A stretch of DNA of 49,259 nucleotides from Nonomuraea sp. MG754425 (GTDB lineage Bacteria > Actinomycetota > Actinomycetes > Streptosporangiales > Streptosporangiaceae). The notes under the pieces were generated by a model, which saw only the letters and a list, made by a program, of their open reading frames with translations, made no database searches and had not been told where the DNA came from. The number at the start of each line of letters is the position of its first letter. Position 1 is the stretch's first letter. The stretch is taken from NCBI RefSeq assembly GCF_021699195.1, contig NZ_SSXE01000141.1:1-49259 (forward strand). Reading direction: 5' to 3'. Shown one piece after another: positions 1-7,564 of this stretch. A program made the translations under genes and the position numbers.

Positions 1-838
1 CCACGGCGGCCAGCAGCGCCCGCAGCAGGCCGGCCGCCCCGGGCCGGTCGGCGGGCTCCTTGGCCAGGGCGGCCGCGACGGCGGGCCTGAGCATGGCCGG
101 TACGCCCTCGAGGCGCGGCGGCTCGAACAGGATGCGCCGGGTCAGCACGTCCGGCTCGCCCCCGCCGAACGGGTGCTGCCCGGTGGCGGCGAAGGCCACC
201 AGGCAGCCCCAGGCGAAGACATCGGAGGCGGGCAGCGCGACGCCGCCGGTCAGCCGTTCGGGGGCCACCCATCCGGGGCTGCCCATGACCTGCCCGGCCT
301 GCGTGTGCGCGGCCAGGGTGTCGACGTCGCGGGCGATGCCGAAGTCGATGACGCGCGGCCCCTTCGCCGACAGCAGCACGTTGCCCGGCTTGAGGTCGCG
401 GTGCACCAGCCCCGCCTCGTGCACCGCCACCAGCGCCGCCGCGACGCCGAGCGCCACCCCGTGGGCGAGGTCGGGCGGGAGGGGGCCGGTGGCCGTGACG
501 ACCTGGGACAGCGCGGGGCCCGGGAGGTACTCGGTGACCAGGTACGGGCGCTCCCGGTCGGTGCCGTCCTCGATGACCGCCGCCGTGCAGAAGGGCACCA
601 ATCTGCGCGAGAAAGCCACTTCCTCGGCGAAGCGCGCCCGTAACGTGGCATCGTTGAGGTGCACCACGTGCGGCGTCTTGAGCGCCACCAGGCCACCCTG
701 AGGGTGCTCCGCCAGGTACACCACCCCCATCCCGCCCGTGCCCAGGCGGCCCAGGAGCAGGTATCGGCCGATGATGACCGGGTCCCCCACGGTAAGCGGT
801 CGCACGCCAGGAGGCAGGTCGCTCACACCACGCGCCAT
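1..838 (-). CDS. Ser/Thr protein kinase, N-terminal part (runs off the window)
   Basis: Hanks-type (PknB-like) kinase; the reading frame is open to base 1, so only about 279 N-terminal residues are present. The glycine-rich loop GTGGMG is at residues 33-38, the ATP lysine in VALK is K54, the catalytic HRDLKPGN is at 146-153 (D148), DFG is at 165-167, and APE lies near 192. All key catalytic residues are intact. The ATG at 838 is preceded by AGGAGAGG on the minus strand. The part that would tell the sensor domain (membrane segment and extracellular region) lies outside. It resembles the second kinase at 36061 in the same loop and HRDLKP context, so the two are likely paralogues. It is alone on this strand segment, with 152 bases to the next gene. 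Confidence 0.9.
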   Translation of the reverse strand, partial: MARGVSDLPPGVRPLTVGDPVIIGRYLLLGRLGTGGMGVVYLAEHPQGGLVALKTPHVVHLNDATLRARFAEEVAFSRRLVPFCTAAVIEDGTDRERPYLVTEYLPGPALSQVVTATGPLPPDLAHGVALGVAAALVAVHEAGLVHRDLKPGNVLLSAKGPRVIDFGIARDVDTLAAHTQAGQVMGSPGWVAPERLTGGVALPASDVFAWGCLVAFAATGQHPFGGGEPDVLTRRILFEPPRLEGVPAMLRPAVAAALAKEPADRPGAAGLLRALLAAV

Positions 839-944
839 CCGGTTTCGCCTCTCCTGATCAGGGTCATGGCAAGGCACACTGTGACGGCACAGGGGGCGGG
901 CTTTCCGCATGTCTTACCCAAGGGGTATCAGAGGTAAGGCGGTC

Positions 945-964
945 ATTCCTTCTCGGTCAGTAAG
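945..964 (-). promoter_or_regulatory. Gapped motif shared with hydrolase promoter (copy 1)
   Basis: Read on the minus strand this is CTTACTGACCG, three bases, then AGGAAT, about 110-125 bases upstream of the kinase start. The same two blocks with a two-base gap occur at 2955-2973, upstream of the hydrolase gene on the same strand. The regulator is unknown; CTTACTGACCG could be a half-site of a TetR-like operator. Confidence 0.3.
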
Positions 965-990
965 GGGTGTGACAGCAGGCGTCGCGCGGG

Positions 991-1836
991 TCAGGAGGCG
1001 ATCGCCGCGGCCTCCTCGGACTCCACCCGCCGGTTCCACTCACCCTTGACCTGCCGCCAGCCCTCGTCGTCCACGCCGATCCGCCAGTAGCCGGAGATGG
1101 ACAGCCGCTCGAGCGGGATCCCCCGCTCCAGGCGCAGGTGGCGGCGCAGTTCCTTGACGAAGCCGGCCTCGCCGTGCACGAACGCGTGCACGGCCTGCCT
1201 GGGCCCGTCGGGGAAGTCCAGTTCGCGGACCGCGGCCACGAGCCGCTCCCCCACCGGGCGGTCGTCCCGGTACAGCCACACGATGTGCGCGTCGGCGCGC
1301 GTCTCGAGCTTCTGCTCGTCCTCGGGGCCGTCCACCTCGATCAGGACGCGGGCGGGCACGCCCTCCGGGAGCGCCTCCAGCGAGGCGGCGATGGCCGGGA
1401 TCGCGCTCTCGTCCCCCACGAACAGGTGCCAGCCGGCCTCGGGGTCGGGCGCGTAGCCGCCGCCGGGGCCCAGCATGAGCAGTTCGTCACCCGGCCGGGC
1501 GCGGTCGGCCCAGGGGCCGGCCAGGCCCTCGTCACCGTGCACCACGAAGTCGAGGGTGAGCTCGCGGGTGTCGGGATCCCAGGCCCGTACGGTGTAGGTG
1601 CGCAGTTTCGGCCACACCTCGCGCGGCATGGTCTCGCGGCACGTCTTGACGCTGAACGGCCGCGGATACTCGACGCCCTCGCACAGGAAGACCAGCTTCA
1701 CGTAGTGGTCGGTGAACCCCGTGGTGGCGAAGCCGGCCAGCCCGTCGCCGCCGACGACGACGCGGACCATGTGGCGCGAGATACGCTCGACCCGCTGAAC
1801 GATTCCCCGATGATGATCCGTGCGCTCGTCCGCCAT
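991..1836 (-). CDS. Siderophore-interacting protein (FAD-dependent ferric-siderophore reductase)
   Basis: 281 residues, the usual length for the ViuB/SIP family, which reduces Fe(III)-siderophores in the cytoplasm with NAD(P)H to release iron. Visible marks are the FAD motif RTYTVR around residue 79, the flavodoxin-reductase stretch HGDEGLAGPWADRARPGD, the nucleotide-binding segment FVGDESAIPAIAASLEALP, and the family's C-terminal SGYWRIGVDDEGW. The ATG at 1836 is preceded by AGGGGGA. A 24-base palindrome matching IdeR/DmdR iron boxes lies 18-41 bases upstream, so repression by iron is expected. The hydrolase gene upstream ends 98 bases away, and the iron box between them suggests a separate transcript. 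Confidence 0.93.
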   Translation of the reverse strand: MADERTDHHRGIVQRVERISRHMVRVVVGGDGLAGFATTGFTDHYVKLVFLCEGVEYPRPFSVKTCRETMPREVWPKLRTYTVRAWDPDTRELTLDFVVHGDEGLAGPWADRARPGDELLMLGPGGGYAPDPEAGWHLFVGDESAIPAIAASLEALPEGVPARVLIEVDGPEDEQKLETRADAHIVWLYRDDRPVGERLVAAVRELDFPDGPRQAVHAFVHGEAGFVKELRRHLRLERGIPLERLSISGYWRIGVDDEGWRQVKGEWNRRVESEEAAAIAS

Positions 1837-1853
1837 TGGACAATCCCCCTACA

Positions 1854-1877
1854 TAAGGTTAGGTATACCTAACCTTA
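1854..1877. promoter_or_regulatory. Iron box (IdeR/DmdR1-type operator)
   Basis: A perfect 24-base palindrome with 12-base arms; the left arm is TAAGGTTAGGTA. Bases 1859-1877 match the degenerate DtxR/IdeR consensus TWAGGTWAGSCTWACCTWA at 17 of 19 positions, and the opposite-strand reading matches equally. It lies just upstream of the siderophore-interacting protein gene, where an iron-bound repressor would block transcription. Confidence 0.85.
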
Positions 1878-1934
1878 CACTCCCCGTTTCGCCGGCCGTA
1901 AGCCCATCACCCGGAATAGGGGACAGGCGAAAAT

Positions 1935-2912
1935 TCAGGCCGCCGCCGATCCCCCCATCCGCTCGGGCGCTCCGGCCACCGCGCGCAGGAACCCCGCGAT
2001 GTGCCGGAAGGCCAGCCGCGCCTCGGGCAGCACGTCGGCCAGGATCGGGAAGACGTGCGGCATGCGGGGCCACTCCTCGTACCTGACCGGCACGCCGGCC
2101 AGCCGTGCCCGCCGCGCCACCCGGTGGCCCTCGTCGCGCAGCAACTCGGTCGAGCCCGTCACGATCATCAGCGGCGGCAGCCCCGTGAAGTCGCCGTGCA
2201 CCGGCGAGACGAGCGGGTCGAACGGGTCGAGCCCCGAGGTCCACCGGCGCGCCAGCCAGCGTACCCGGCCGGCCGGCAGGATCGGGTCCTGGCGGCGGTT
2301 GGCCTCGCGGGGCACGTCGGTGAGGTCGGCCCACGGTGACAGGCAGATCGCCGCCGCGGGCAGCGGCTCGCCCCTGTCGCGCAGCGCCAGCAGGGTCGCC
2401 AGCGTGAGATGGCCGCCCGCGGAGTCCCCCGCGAGCACGATGTCCCCGGGCGCGTGCCCGCGCCGCAGCAGGCACGCGTACGCGTCGAGCGCGTCGGCCA
2501 GCGAGTCGGGCAGGCGGTGCTCCGGCCCCTGCCGGTAGTCCAGCGCCAGCACCGGACGCCCGGCCGCCTCCGACAGCCGCCAGGTGATGGGCCGGTGGGT
2601 GCGCGGCGAGCCGGAGAAGTAGCCGCCGCCGTGGAAGTAGAGCACGGCCTTGGCCTCGTCGAGCTCCGGCCCGCCGCGCACCCACTCGCCGCCGCAGTCG
2701 GAGAAGGCCGCGGGGGCGACCACGACGTGCCCGGGCGGCGGTACGTGCACCAGGCGCGCCAGATCGCCGAGGCGGGCGGCCCCCACCAGGGCCAGGGGGT
2801 GGCGCATCAGCAGGCTGGAGGCGGGTTTCACGGTGCCGCGCAGCAGTCCGGTGAGCGCCCGGGCCTGCCAGCTCAACGGATACTCCGGGACCACATCGGT
2901 GTCGACGCGCAT
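1935..2912 (-). CDS. HSL-family alpha/beta hydrolase (esterase/lipase)
   Basis: 325 residues, cytosolic (no signal peptide). The hormone-sensitive-lipase marks are all present: the oxyanion HGGG at residues 94-97, the nucleophile elbow GDSAGG at 162-167 (S164), an acid near D260, and the histidine in MPHVF (H286). Such enzymes hydrolyse short acyl esters; the substrate cannot be read from sequence. I chose the ATG at 2912 rather than 2930 because GAGAGGGGG sits just before it. The minus-strand promoter region carries the motif shared with the kinase. A role in ferri-siderophore ester cleavage is possible from the neighbour but unproven, as the iron box lies downstream of this gene. Confidence 0.88.
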   Translation of the reverse strand: MRVDTDVVPEYPLSWQARALTGLLRGTVKPASSLLMRHPLALVGAARLGDLARLVHVPPPGHVVVAPAAFSDCGGEWVRGGPELDEAKAVLYFHGGGYFSGSPRTHRPITWRLSEAAGRPVLALDYRQGPEHRLPDSLADALDAYACLLRRGHAPGDIVLAGDSAGGHLTLATLLALRDRGEPLPAAAICLSPWADLTDVPREANRRQDPILPAGRVRWLARRWTSGLDPFDPLVSPVHGDFTGLPPLMIVTGSTELLRDEGHRVARRARLAGVPVRYEEWPRMPHVFPILADVLPEARLAFRHIAGFLRAVAGAPERMGGSAAA

Positions 2913-2954
2913 GCCGCCGCCCCCTCTCATTACCTTTCTTCCCGTTTACACCAG

Positions 2955-2973
2955 ATTCCTACCGGTCAGTAAG
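2955..2973 (-). promoter_or_regulatory. Gapped motif shared with kinase promoter (copy 2)
   Basis: Minus-strand CTTACTGACCG, two bases, then AGGAAT, 43-61 bases upstream of the hydrolase start. See the matching copy at 945-964. Its position fits an operator or promoter element. Confidence 0.3.
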
Positions 2974-3174
2974 TAACTCATCTCTTACGCGGATATTTCG
3001 GGCCGATGACATGCCCGCCCGGCGGGGACCTCACAGAGCCCGGCACGGCCCCGTTTATCACGTTGCGGGCGGCCGGACCCGCAACGGATAATTCCGTGTT
3101 TCCCATCTGCCGACCCGCGCGCGGGTCCAAGCACGGTCCGTCACCGTGTCATCACCCCCCGGAGGTGCAAAACC

Positions 3175-3960
3175 ATCCCGCTCTATGCCCGGCTCGTCCG
3201 GTACGGTTTCCGAAAACACGCCACCTACGTCTGGGCCGCGCTCGCCGGCGCGTTCACCAACAGCGTGTTCGGCGTGCTGCGCGCGTACACGCTGATCGCC
3301 CTGTGGCAGGCCCGCCCCGGCCTGGCCGGCTACGACGTGACCGACGCCGTCACCTTCTGCTTCGTCACCCAGGCGTTCATCGGGCCGATGCAGCTCTTCG
3401 GCGGCGGCCTGAACATCCCCGAGCGCATCCGCAGCGGCGACATCGCCCTCGACCTCGTGCGCCCGGCGTCCCTGCAACTGTGGGCGCTCGCCGAGGACAC
3501 CGGCCGGGCCGCCTACCTGTTCCTGGTGCGCGGCATCCCGCCCATGCTGCTCGGGGCCGCGCTGTTCGGCATCCACTTCCCCGCCGACCCCGGCCGGTGG
3601 CTGGCGTTCCTGGCCGGCTTCGCGATCGCCGTCGTCGTCAGCTTCGGCTGGCGCTACCTGGTCGCGCTGTCGGTCTGCTGGCTGCTCGACGACCGCGGCG
3701 TCGCGGTCCTGTCCCTGGTCCTCACGACGTTCTTCAGCGGCATGATGCTGCCGCTGCACCTGTTCCCCGGCTGGCTCGGCGACCTCGTCATGGTCCTGCC
3801 GTGGGCGGCCATGGTGCAGTTGCCCACCGACCTCTACCTCGGCAAGGCCCCGGTGCTCGACACGCTCGCCTTCCAGGCGCTGTGGGCGGTGGTCCTGCTC
3901 GGGCTGGGCGCGCTGGCCACCCGGGCGATCCGCCACAAGGTGGTGATCCAGGGTGGTTAG
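3175..3960 (+). CDS. ABC-2 type exporter permease (first subunit, apparent non-canonical start)
   Basis: A six-helix ABC-2 permease of the COG4586/4587/3694 export family, with two membrane subunits and one ATPase. The reading frame is open and homology-like from residues IPLYARLVRYGF, but no ATG, GTG or TTG lies in frame between 3061 and 3265. A strong GGAGG at 3161-3165 sits nine bases before an ATC codon at 3175; starting there gives 261 residues, matching the partner's 262. The first conventional start, GTG 3265, would remove about 30 residues including the first amphipathic or membrane part. Either ATC is used, a base was miscalled (ATC for ATG), or the protein is short. The stop overlaps the next gene's start by eight bases. 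Confidence 0.82.
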   Translation: MPLYARLVRYGFRKHATYVWAALAGAFTNSVFGVLRAYTLIALWQARPGLAGYDVTDAVTFCFVTQAFIGPMQLFGGGLNIPERIRSGDIALDLVRPASLQLWALAEDTGRAAYLFLVRGIPPMLLGAALFGIHFPADPGRWLAFLAGFAIAVVVSFGWRYLVALSVCWLLDDRGVAVLSLVLTTFFSGMMLPLHLFPGWLGDLVMVLPWAAMVQLPTDLYLGKAPVLDTLAFQALWAVVLLGLGALATRAIRHKVVIQGG

Positions 3961-4741
3961 GACGTACGCCCTGCTGATGTGGACCTGGACCCGCGCCGCC
4001 GCCGCCTACCCCGCCTCGTTCGCGCTGATGACCGTGCTCGGCGTCTTCGTCGCCGCCATGGACGTGGGCGTGATCCTCATCATCTTCGCCAACACCACCA
4101 CGCTGGGCGGCTTCTCCCGCGACGAGGTGCTGTTCCTGTACGGCACGTCCGCGGTGGCCTTCACCATCTGCGACACCTTCGTCAGCAACATCGACCGGGT
4201 CAGCGAGCACATCAAGGCGGGCACCCTCGACACGTTCCTGATCAGGCCGGTCAGCGCGTGGATCCAGCTCGCCACCGACCGGTTCGTGGCCAACCGCCTC
4301 GGGCGCGTCCTGCAGGCCGGGGCCGTGCTCGGCTACGCGGTCGTCGCGCTCAGCCTCGACTGGGGGCGCGCCTGGATGATCCCCGTCATGGTGATCACCG
4401 GGATCGTCATCTTCGCCGCGCTCTGGACGATCGCCGGGGCGGCCCAGTTCGTGCTGACCGACGCGCCCGAGGTGGTCAACACCTTCACCTACGGCAGCAG
4501 CACGCTCACCCAGTACCCGCTCAGCATCTACGCCCGCGACCTGGTCAGCGGCGTGACGTACGTACTGCCGCTGGCCTTCGTCAACTGGCAGCCCGGCCTG
4601 TACGTGCTGGGCCGGGACGACCCCTTCGGCACGCCCGGGTTCATGCGCTTCCTCGGACCGGCCGCCGCGCTGGTCCTCGCCCTGGTCGCCGCGCTGGCCT
4701 GGCGGCAGGGCATCCGCCACTACCGATCCACGGGGAGTTGA
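3953..4741 (+). CDS. ABC-2 type exporter permease (second subunit)
   Basis: 262 residues with about six hydrophobic segments; family COG3694/4587-like, paired with the gene before it. The GTG start at 3953 lies inside the end of the first permease, giving an eight-base overlap and so translational coupling. Residues DEVLFLYGTSAVAF, IKAGTLDTFLIRPVS and YARDLVSGVTYVLPLAFVNWQP are typical conserved patches of this permease type. The substrate is unknown; these systems are annotated as drug or lipid exporters. The ATPase gene follows three bases after the stop. Confidence 0.9.
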   Translation: MVRTYALLMWTWTRAAAAYPASFALMTVLGVFVAAMDVGVILIIFANTTTLGGFSRDEVLFLYGTSAVAFTICDTFVSNIDRVSEHIKAGTLDTFLIRPVSAWIQLATDRFVANRLGRVLQAGAVLGYAVVALSLDWGRAWMIPVMVITGIVIFAALWTIAGAAQFVLTDAPEVVNTFTYGSSTLTQYPLSIYARDLVSGVTYVLPLAFVNWQPGLYVLGRDDPFGTPGFMRFLGPAAALVLALVAALAWRQGIRHYRSTGS

Positions 4742-4744
4742 CCG

Positions 4745-5485
4745 ATGATCGAACTTGACCGGGCCGGGCGCTCGTTCAAGGTGCGCAGAAACGTCGTCCA
4801 CGCCGTACGCGACCTGTCGTTCCGGGTCGCGCCGGGGGAGTTCGTCGGCTACCTCGGCCCCAACGGCGCGGGCAAGTCCACCACGATCAAGATGTTGTGC
4901 GGCATCCTCACCCCCACCACCGGCAGCGTCCGGGTGGCGGGGCTGGACCCCTCGCGGCGGCGCACCACGCTCGCCCGGCGGATCGGCGTGGTCTTCGGGC
5001 AGCGCACGACGTTGTGGTGGGACCTGCCGCTCAAGGACAGCTTCGAGCTGATCCGGCACCTCTACCGGGTGGAGCGCGCCGACTTCGCCACCCGGCTCGC
5101 CGAGCTGACCGAAACCCTGGATCTGGGCGAGTTCCTGCGCACCCCGGTCCGGCAGCTCAGCCTCGGGCAGCGCATGCGCGGCGACCTGGCCGCGGCGCTG
5201 CTGCACGCGCCCGACGTGCTGGTGCTCGACGAGCCGACGATCGGGCTCGACGTGGTCAGCAAGGCCGGCATCCGCGACTTCCTGCAGCGCCTGAACACCG
5301 AGCGGGGCACGACCGTGCTGCTGACCACGCACGATCTCGGCGACATCGAACGGCTGTGCCGCCGGGTCATGCTGATCGACCACGGACAGTTGGCCTTCGA
5401 CGGCACCCTCGACGACCTGATGGCCACGGCCCCCGGACAGTCGTCGATCGAGGAGGTCGTCACGCGCCTCTACACCGGCACCTGA
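4745..5485 (+). CDS. ABC exporter ATP-binding protein
   Basis: 246 residues, with Walker A GPNGAGKST at 38-46, signature LSLGQRMR near 137-144, Walker B VLVLDEPTIGLD near 158-169, and the switch histidine in TTHD. The FGQRTTLWWDLP stretch in the Q-loop region is characteristic of the COG4586 exporter group. It completes the three-gene operon with the two permeases. The ATG at 4745 is preceded by GGGGAG in the permease tail. The C-terminal end lacks extra domains. Confidence 0.93.
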   Translation: MIELDRAGRSFKVRRNVVHAVRDLSFRVAPGEFVGYLGPNGAGKSTTIKMLCGILTPTTGSVRVAGLDPSRRRTTLARRIGVVFGQRTTLWWDLPLKDSFELIRHLYRVERADFATRLAELTETLDLGEFLRTPVRQLSLGQRMRGDLAAALLHAPDVLVLDEPTIGLDVVSKAGIRDFLQRLNTERGTTVLLTTHDLGDIERLCRRVMLIDHGQLAFDGTLDDLMATAPGQSSIEEVVTRLYTGT

Positions 5486-5546
5486 CCAGGGCCGGCGGGC
5501 GCGGGCCGGCCGCGTCCGCCCGGGGGCCCGGGTCAGTGGCAGCGGG

Positions 5547-6029
5547 TCAGTAGTAGCTGCCCTCCGGCGTGGCCTCGTAGTCGTCGTCGAGGTCGTCGTC
5601 GCGCCGCGACCAGCGCGACGGCATCAGCACGGGGATGAACAGGGCCACGCCGAGCAGGGCGTACACGCCGGTCGTGAGCAACGTCCTGGCTCCGGTCCCG
5701 ATGTCCCGGACGATCTGGTTGACCGACGGCTCGGCCGGGACGAAGGACAGCGCCCGGTTCGCGTCGAGCGCGTACACCACCGTCCAGGCGAGCAGCACCA
5801 GCGACGGGACGAAGGTCGCCATCGGGGAGATCCGCCCGGCCATGACGAGCCCGGCGACCAGGCCGACGGCGGCCATCGCGCCGAGTGCGATCCACAACTT
5901 CTGATCGACCGGCGGGGTCGCCGCGGCGTTGGCGGCGGCCTGCTGCACCGCCCATCCGCCGCCTCCGAGCACAGCCGCCGTCACCACAAGGCCGACCAGC
6001 AAACCACCTAAGTGCCGCAACGTTCTCAC
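5547..6029 (-). CDS. Small integral membrane protein, function unknown
   Basis: About 160 residues with four hydrophobic stretches (near residues 8-30, 45-68, 75-92 and 125-145), and an acidic, cytoplasmic-looking tail rich in Asp/Arg ending GSYY. I do not recognise a named family. The start is either GTG 6029 (used here) or TTG 6020: GAGG overlaps the first but is eight bases before the second, which favours the TTG. It is convergent with the ABC exporter operon (61-base gap, with a GC-rich CCCGGG-type inverted repeat) and divergent from the next membrane gene. Confidence 0.75.
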   Translation of the reverse strand: MRTLRHLGGLLVGLVVTAAVLGGGGWAVQQAAANAAATPPVDQKLWIALGAMAAVGLVAGLVMAGRISPMATFVPSLVLLAWTVVYALDANRALSFVPAEPSVNQIVRDIGTGARTLLTTGVYALLGVALFIPVLMPSRWSRRDDDLDDDYEATPEGSYY

Positions 6030-6150
6030 CTCAATGTCGACGCGGTCGGCACCGACCCTAGCGATAAATACACATTTCGGACCAGGCATTGCGCAGCTTG
6101 GCACTTGAGGTCTCCCGACCGGCCGCCCCGTGAGAGCATGGGACCCACCC

Positions 6151-6693
6151 ATGCGCGCGCGACTTCCCCTCCGGCTCGCGCGGACGGCCGCCTTCGCCGC
6201 CGTCTGCGTGACCCTGGCCGCCCTCGCCCACGTGCTCGGCGGCGGTGCGGCTCCCGCGCCGTGGGCCGCCGCGCTCGGGCTCGCGGGCGTGTCCGCGCTG
6301 GGTCTGGCGCTGTGCGGCAGGGAGCGCTCGGCGGGCACGATCACCCTGGCGCTGTCCGGGGCGCAGCTCGGGTTGCACGAGCTGTTCGCGGGCGAGGGCG
6401 CCGCCTACGTCTCGGTGCACGGGCACGCCCAGGGCGGCCTGGCGGTCAACGCCGGCATGCTGCTCACGCACCTCACGGCCACGGTGATCACCGGCCTGTG
6501 GCTGGCGCGCGGCGAGAGCGCGCTCTGGTCGCTGCTGCGCCGGCTCGGCCGCCGGCTCGTCGTCCTGCTCCCCTTCCCGGCCGCCGCGCCCGTGTCGCGG
6601 CCCGGCGTGCCGGTCGTCCGCACCAGGGTGGTGCCGCCGCTGCCGGATTTCCGGCACAGCGTGGCCAGGCGTGGTCCTCCACTTCCCGCCTGA
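6151..6693 (+). CDS. Membrane protein next to ycnI-like gene
   Basis: 180 residues (187 if GTG 6130 is used); GGGA lies seven bases before ATG 6151. Four or five hydrophobic segments include LAALAHVLGGGAAP and THLTATVITGLWLARG. Histidines occur near membrane edges (HVLGG, LHELF, VHGHAQGG, THL), compatible with metal handling but not diagnostic. It lies 48 bases upstream of the YcnI-like gene on the same strand. In actinomycetes YcnI genes commonly travel with copper-related membrane proteins, so a joint role is inferred. No named domain is recognised with certainty. Confidence 0.7.
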   Translation: MRARLPLRLARTAAFAAVCVTLAALAHVLGGGAAPAPWAAALGLAGVSALGLALCGRERSAGTITLALSGAQLGLHELFAGEGAAYVSVHGHAQGGLAVNAGMLLTHLTATVITGLWLARGESALWSLLRRLGRRLVVLLPFPAAAPVSRPGVPVVRTRVVPPLPDFRHSVARRGPPLPA

Positions 6694-6741
6694 CCGTCTG
6701 ACACCCCTTTTTCACGCTCATCGTCCAAGTGGAGTTCTCGC

Positions 6742-7497
6742 ATGTCCTTCGTACGCCGTGCCGCGACCGTGCTCGCCGCCGCCACCGCACTGACCGCGGG
6801 CCTGGCCCTGCCCGCGCTGGCCCACGTCACCATCCAGCCGGGCACCGCCGAACAGGGCGGGTTCACCAAGGTCGCCTTCCGGGTGCCGAACGAGCGCGAC
6901 GACGCCTCGACCACCAAGGTCGAGGTCTCCTTCCCCACCGACCACCCGCTGGCCTTCGTGTCCGTCAAGCCCGTGCCCGGGTGGAAGGTCAAGGTCACCG
7001 AGGGCAAGCTGCCCGCACCCGTCAAGACCGAGTACGGCGACCTGGAGGAGGCCGTCACCAAGGTCGTCTGGGAGGGCGGCAAGATCGAGCCCGGCCAGTT
7101 CCAGGAGTTCGAGGTGTCCATGGGGCAACTGCCCAAGGACGTCGACTCGCTGACCTTCCCCACCAAGCAGACCTACTCCGGTGGCGAGGTCGTCGACTGG
7201 GCGGACGCGCCGAAGACCGACGGCACGGAGGCCGAGCACCCGGCGCCGCAGCTCAAGCTGGTGCCCGCCGCCGCTGACGGCGACGGTCACGCCGCGAGCG
7301 CGCCCCCGGCCAGTCCCGCCGCCGCTGCCGCCACCGCTGAGGCCACCGCTGAGGCCACCGCCCCGTCGGTGACGCCGGTGGCCGCGGCCTCGTCCTCGGA
7401 CGGCACGGCCCGCCTGCTGGGCGGGGCCGGGCTGGTCGTGGGCGTCATCGGCGTCGTGGTCGGCTTCCTGGGCCTGCGGCGCCGCCCGTCCGCCTGA
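6742..7497 (+). CDS. YcnI-family (DUF1775) copper-site secreted protein
   Basis: 251 residues. An N-terminal signal peptide ends ALA, so the mature protein begins His-Val-Thr. In YcnI this new N-terminal histidine, together with a conserved tryptophan (here in KVVWEGG), forms the mononuclear copper site. The DUF1775 body runs to about residue 165. An Ala/Thr/Pro-rich linker follows, then a C-terminal membrane helix (LVVGVIGVVVGFLGL) with a RRR stop-transfer, so it is anchored outside the membrane. The role is copper acquisition or trafficking, inferred from family. The weak Shine-Dalgarno is GGAG about 10 bases before ATG 6742. No CopC/CopD or SCO1 gene follows, as often seen elsewhere. Confidence 0.9.
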   Translation: MSFVRRAATVLAAATALTAGLALPALAHVTIQPGTAEQGGFTKVAFRVPNERDDASTTKVEVSFPTDHPLAFVSVKPVPGWKVKVTEGKLPAPVKTEYGDLEEAVTKVVWEGGKIEPGQFQEFEVSMGQLPKDVDSLTFPTKQTYSGGEVVDWADAPKTDGTEAEHPAPQLKLVPAAADGDGHAASAPPASPAAAAATAEATAEATAPSVTPVAAASSSDGTARLLGGAGLVVGVIGVVVGFLGLRRRPSA

Positions 7498-7507
7498 GCC
7501 CGCGTCC

Positions 7508-7523
7508 CGCGGCCTGGGCCGCG
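7508..7523. terminator. Short GC hairpin between convergent genes
   Basis: CGCGGC and GCCGCG arms around CTGG, lying between the YcnI-like stop and the convergent ABC permease stop. There is no T-tract, as is usual in high-GC actinomycetes. A weak candidate bidirectional terminator. Confidence 0.35.
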
Positions 7524-7564
7524 TCGCCCCGTACGGGTGGCGCGCCCGGCCGCCGGGGCGGTGA

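Noticed and set aside
3788..5383. Long minus-strand open frame across the ABC exporter genes
   Set aside because: The plus strand codes for permeases and an ATPase with all motifs; the minus frame has low-complexity Asp/Gly/His/Arg content.
5486..5546. Terminator formed by CCCGGGGGCCCGGG
   Set aside because: Self-complementary, but the loop would be too short and no longer stem was found, so not listed as a feature.
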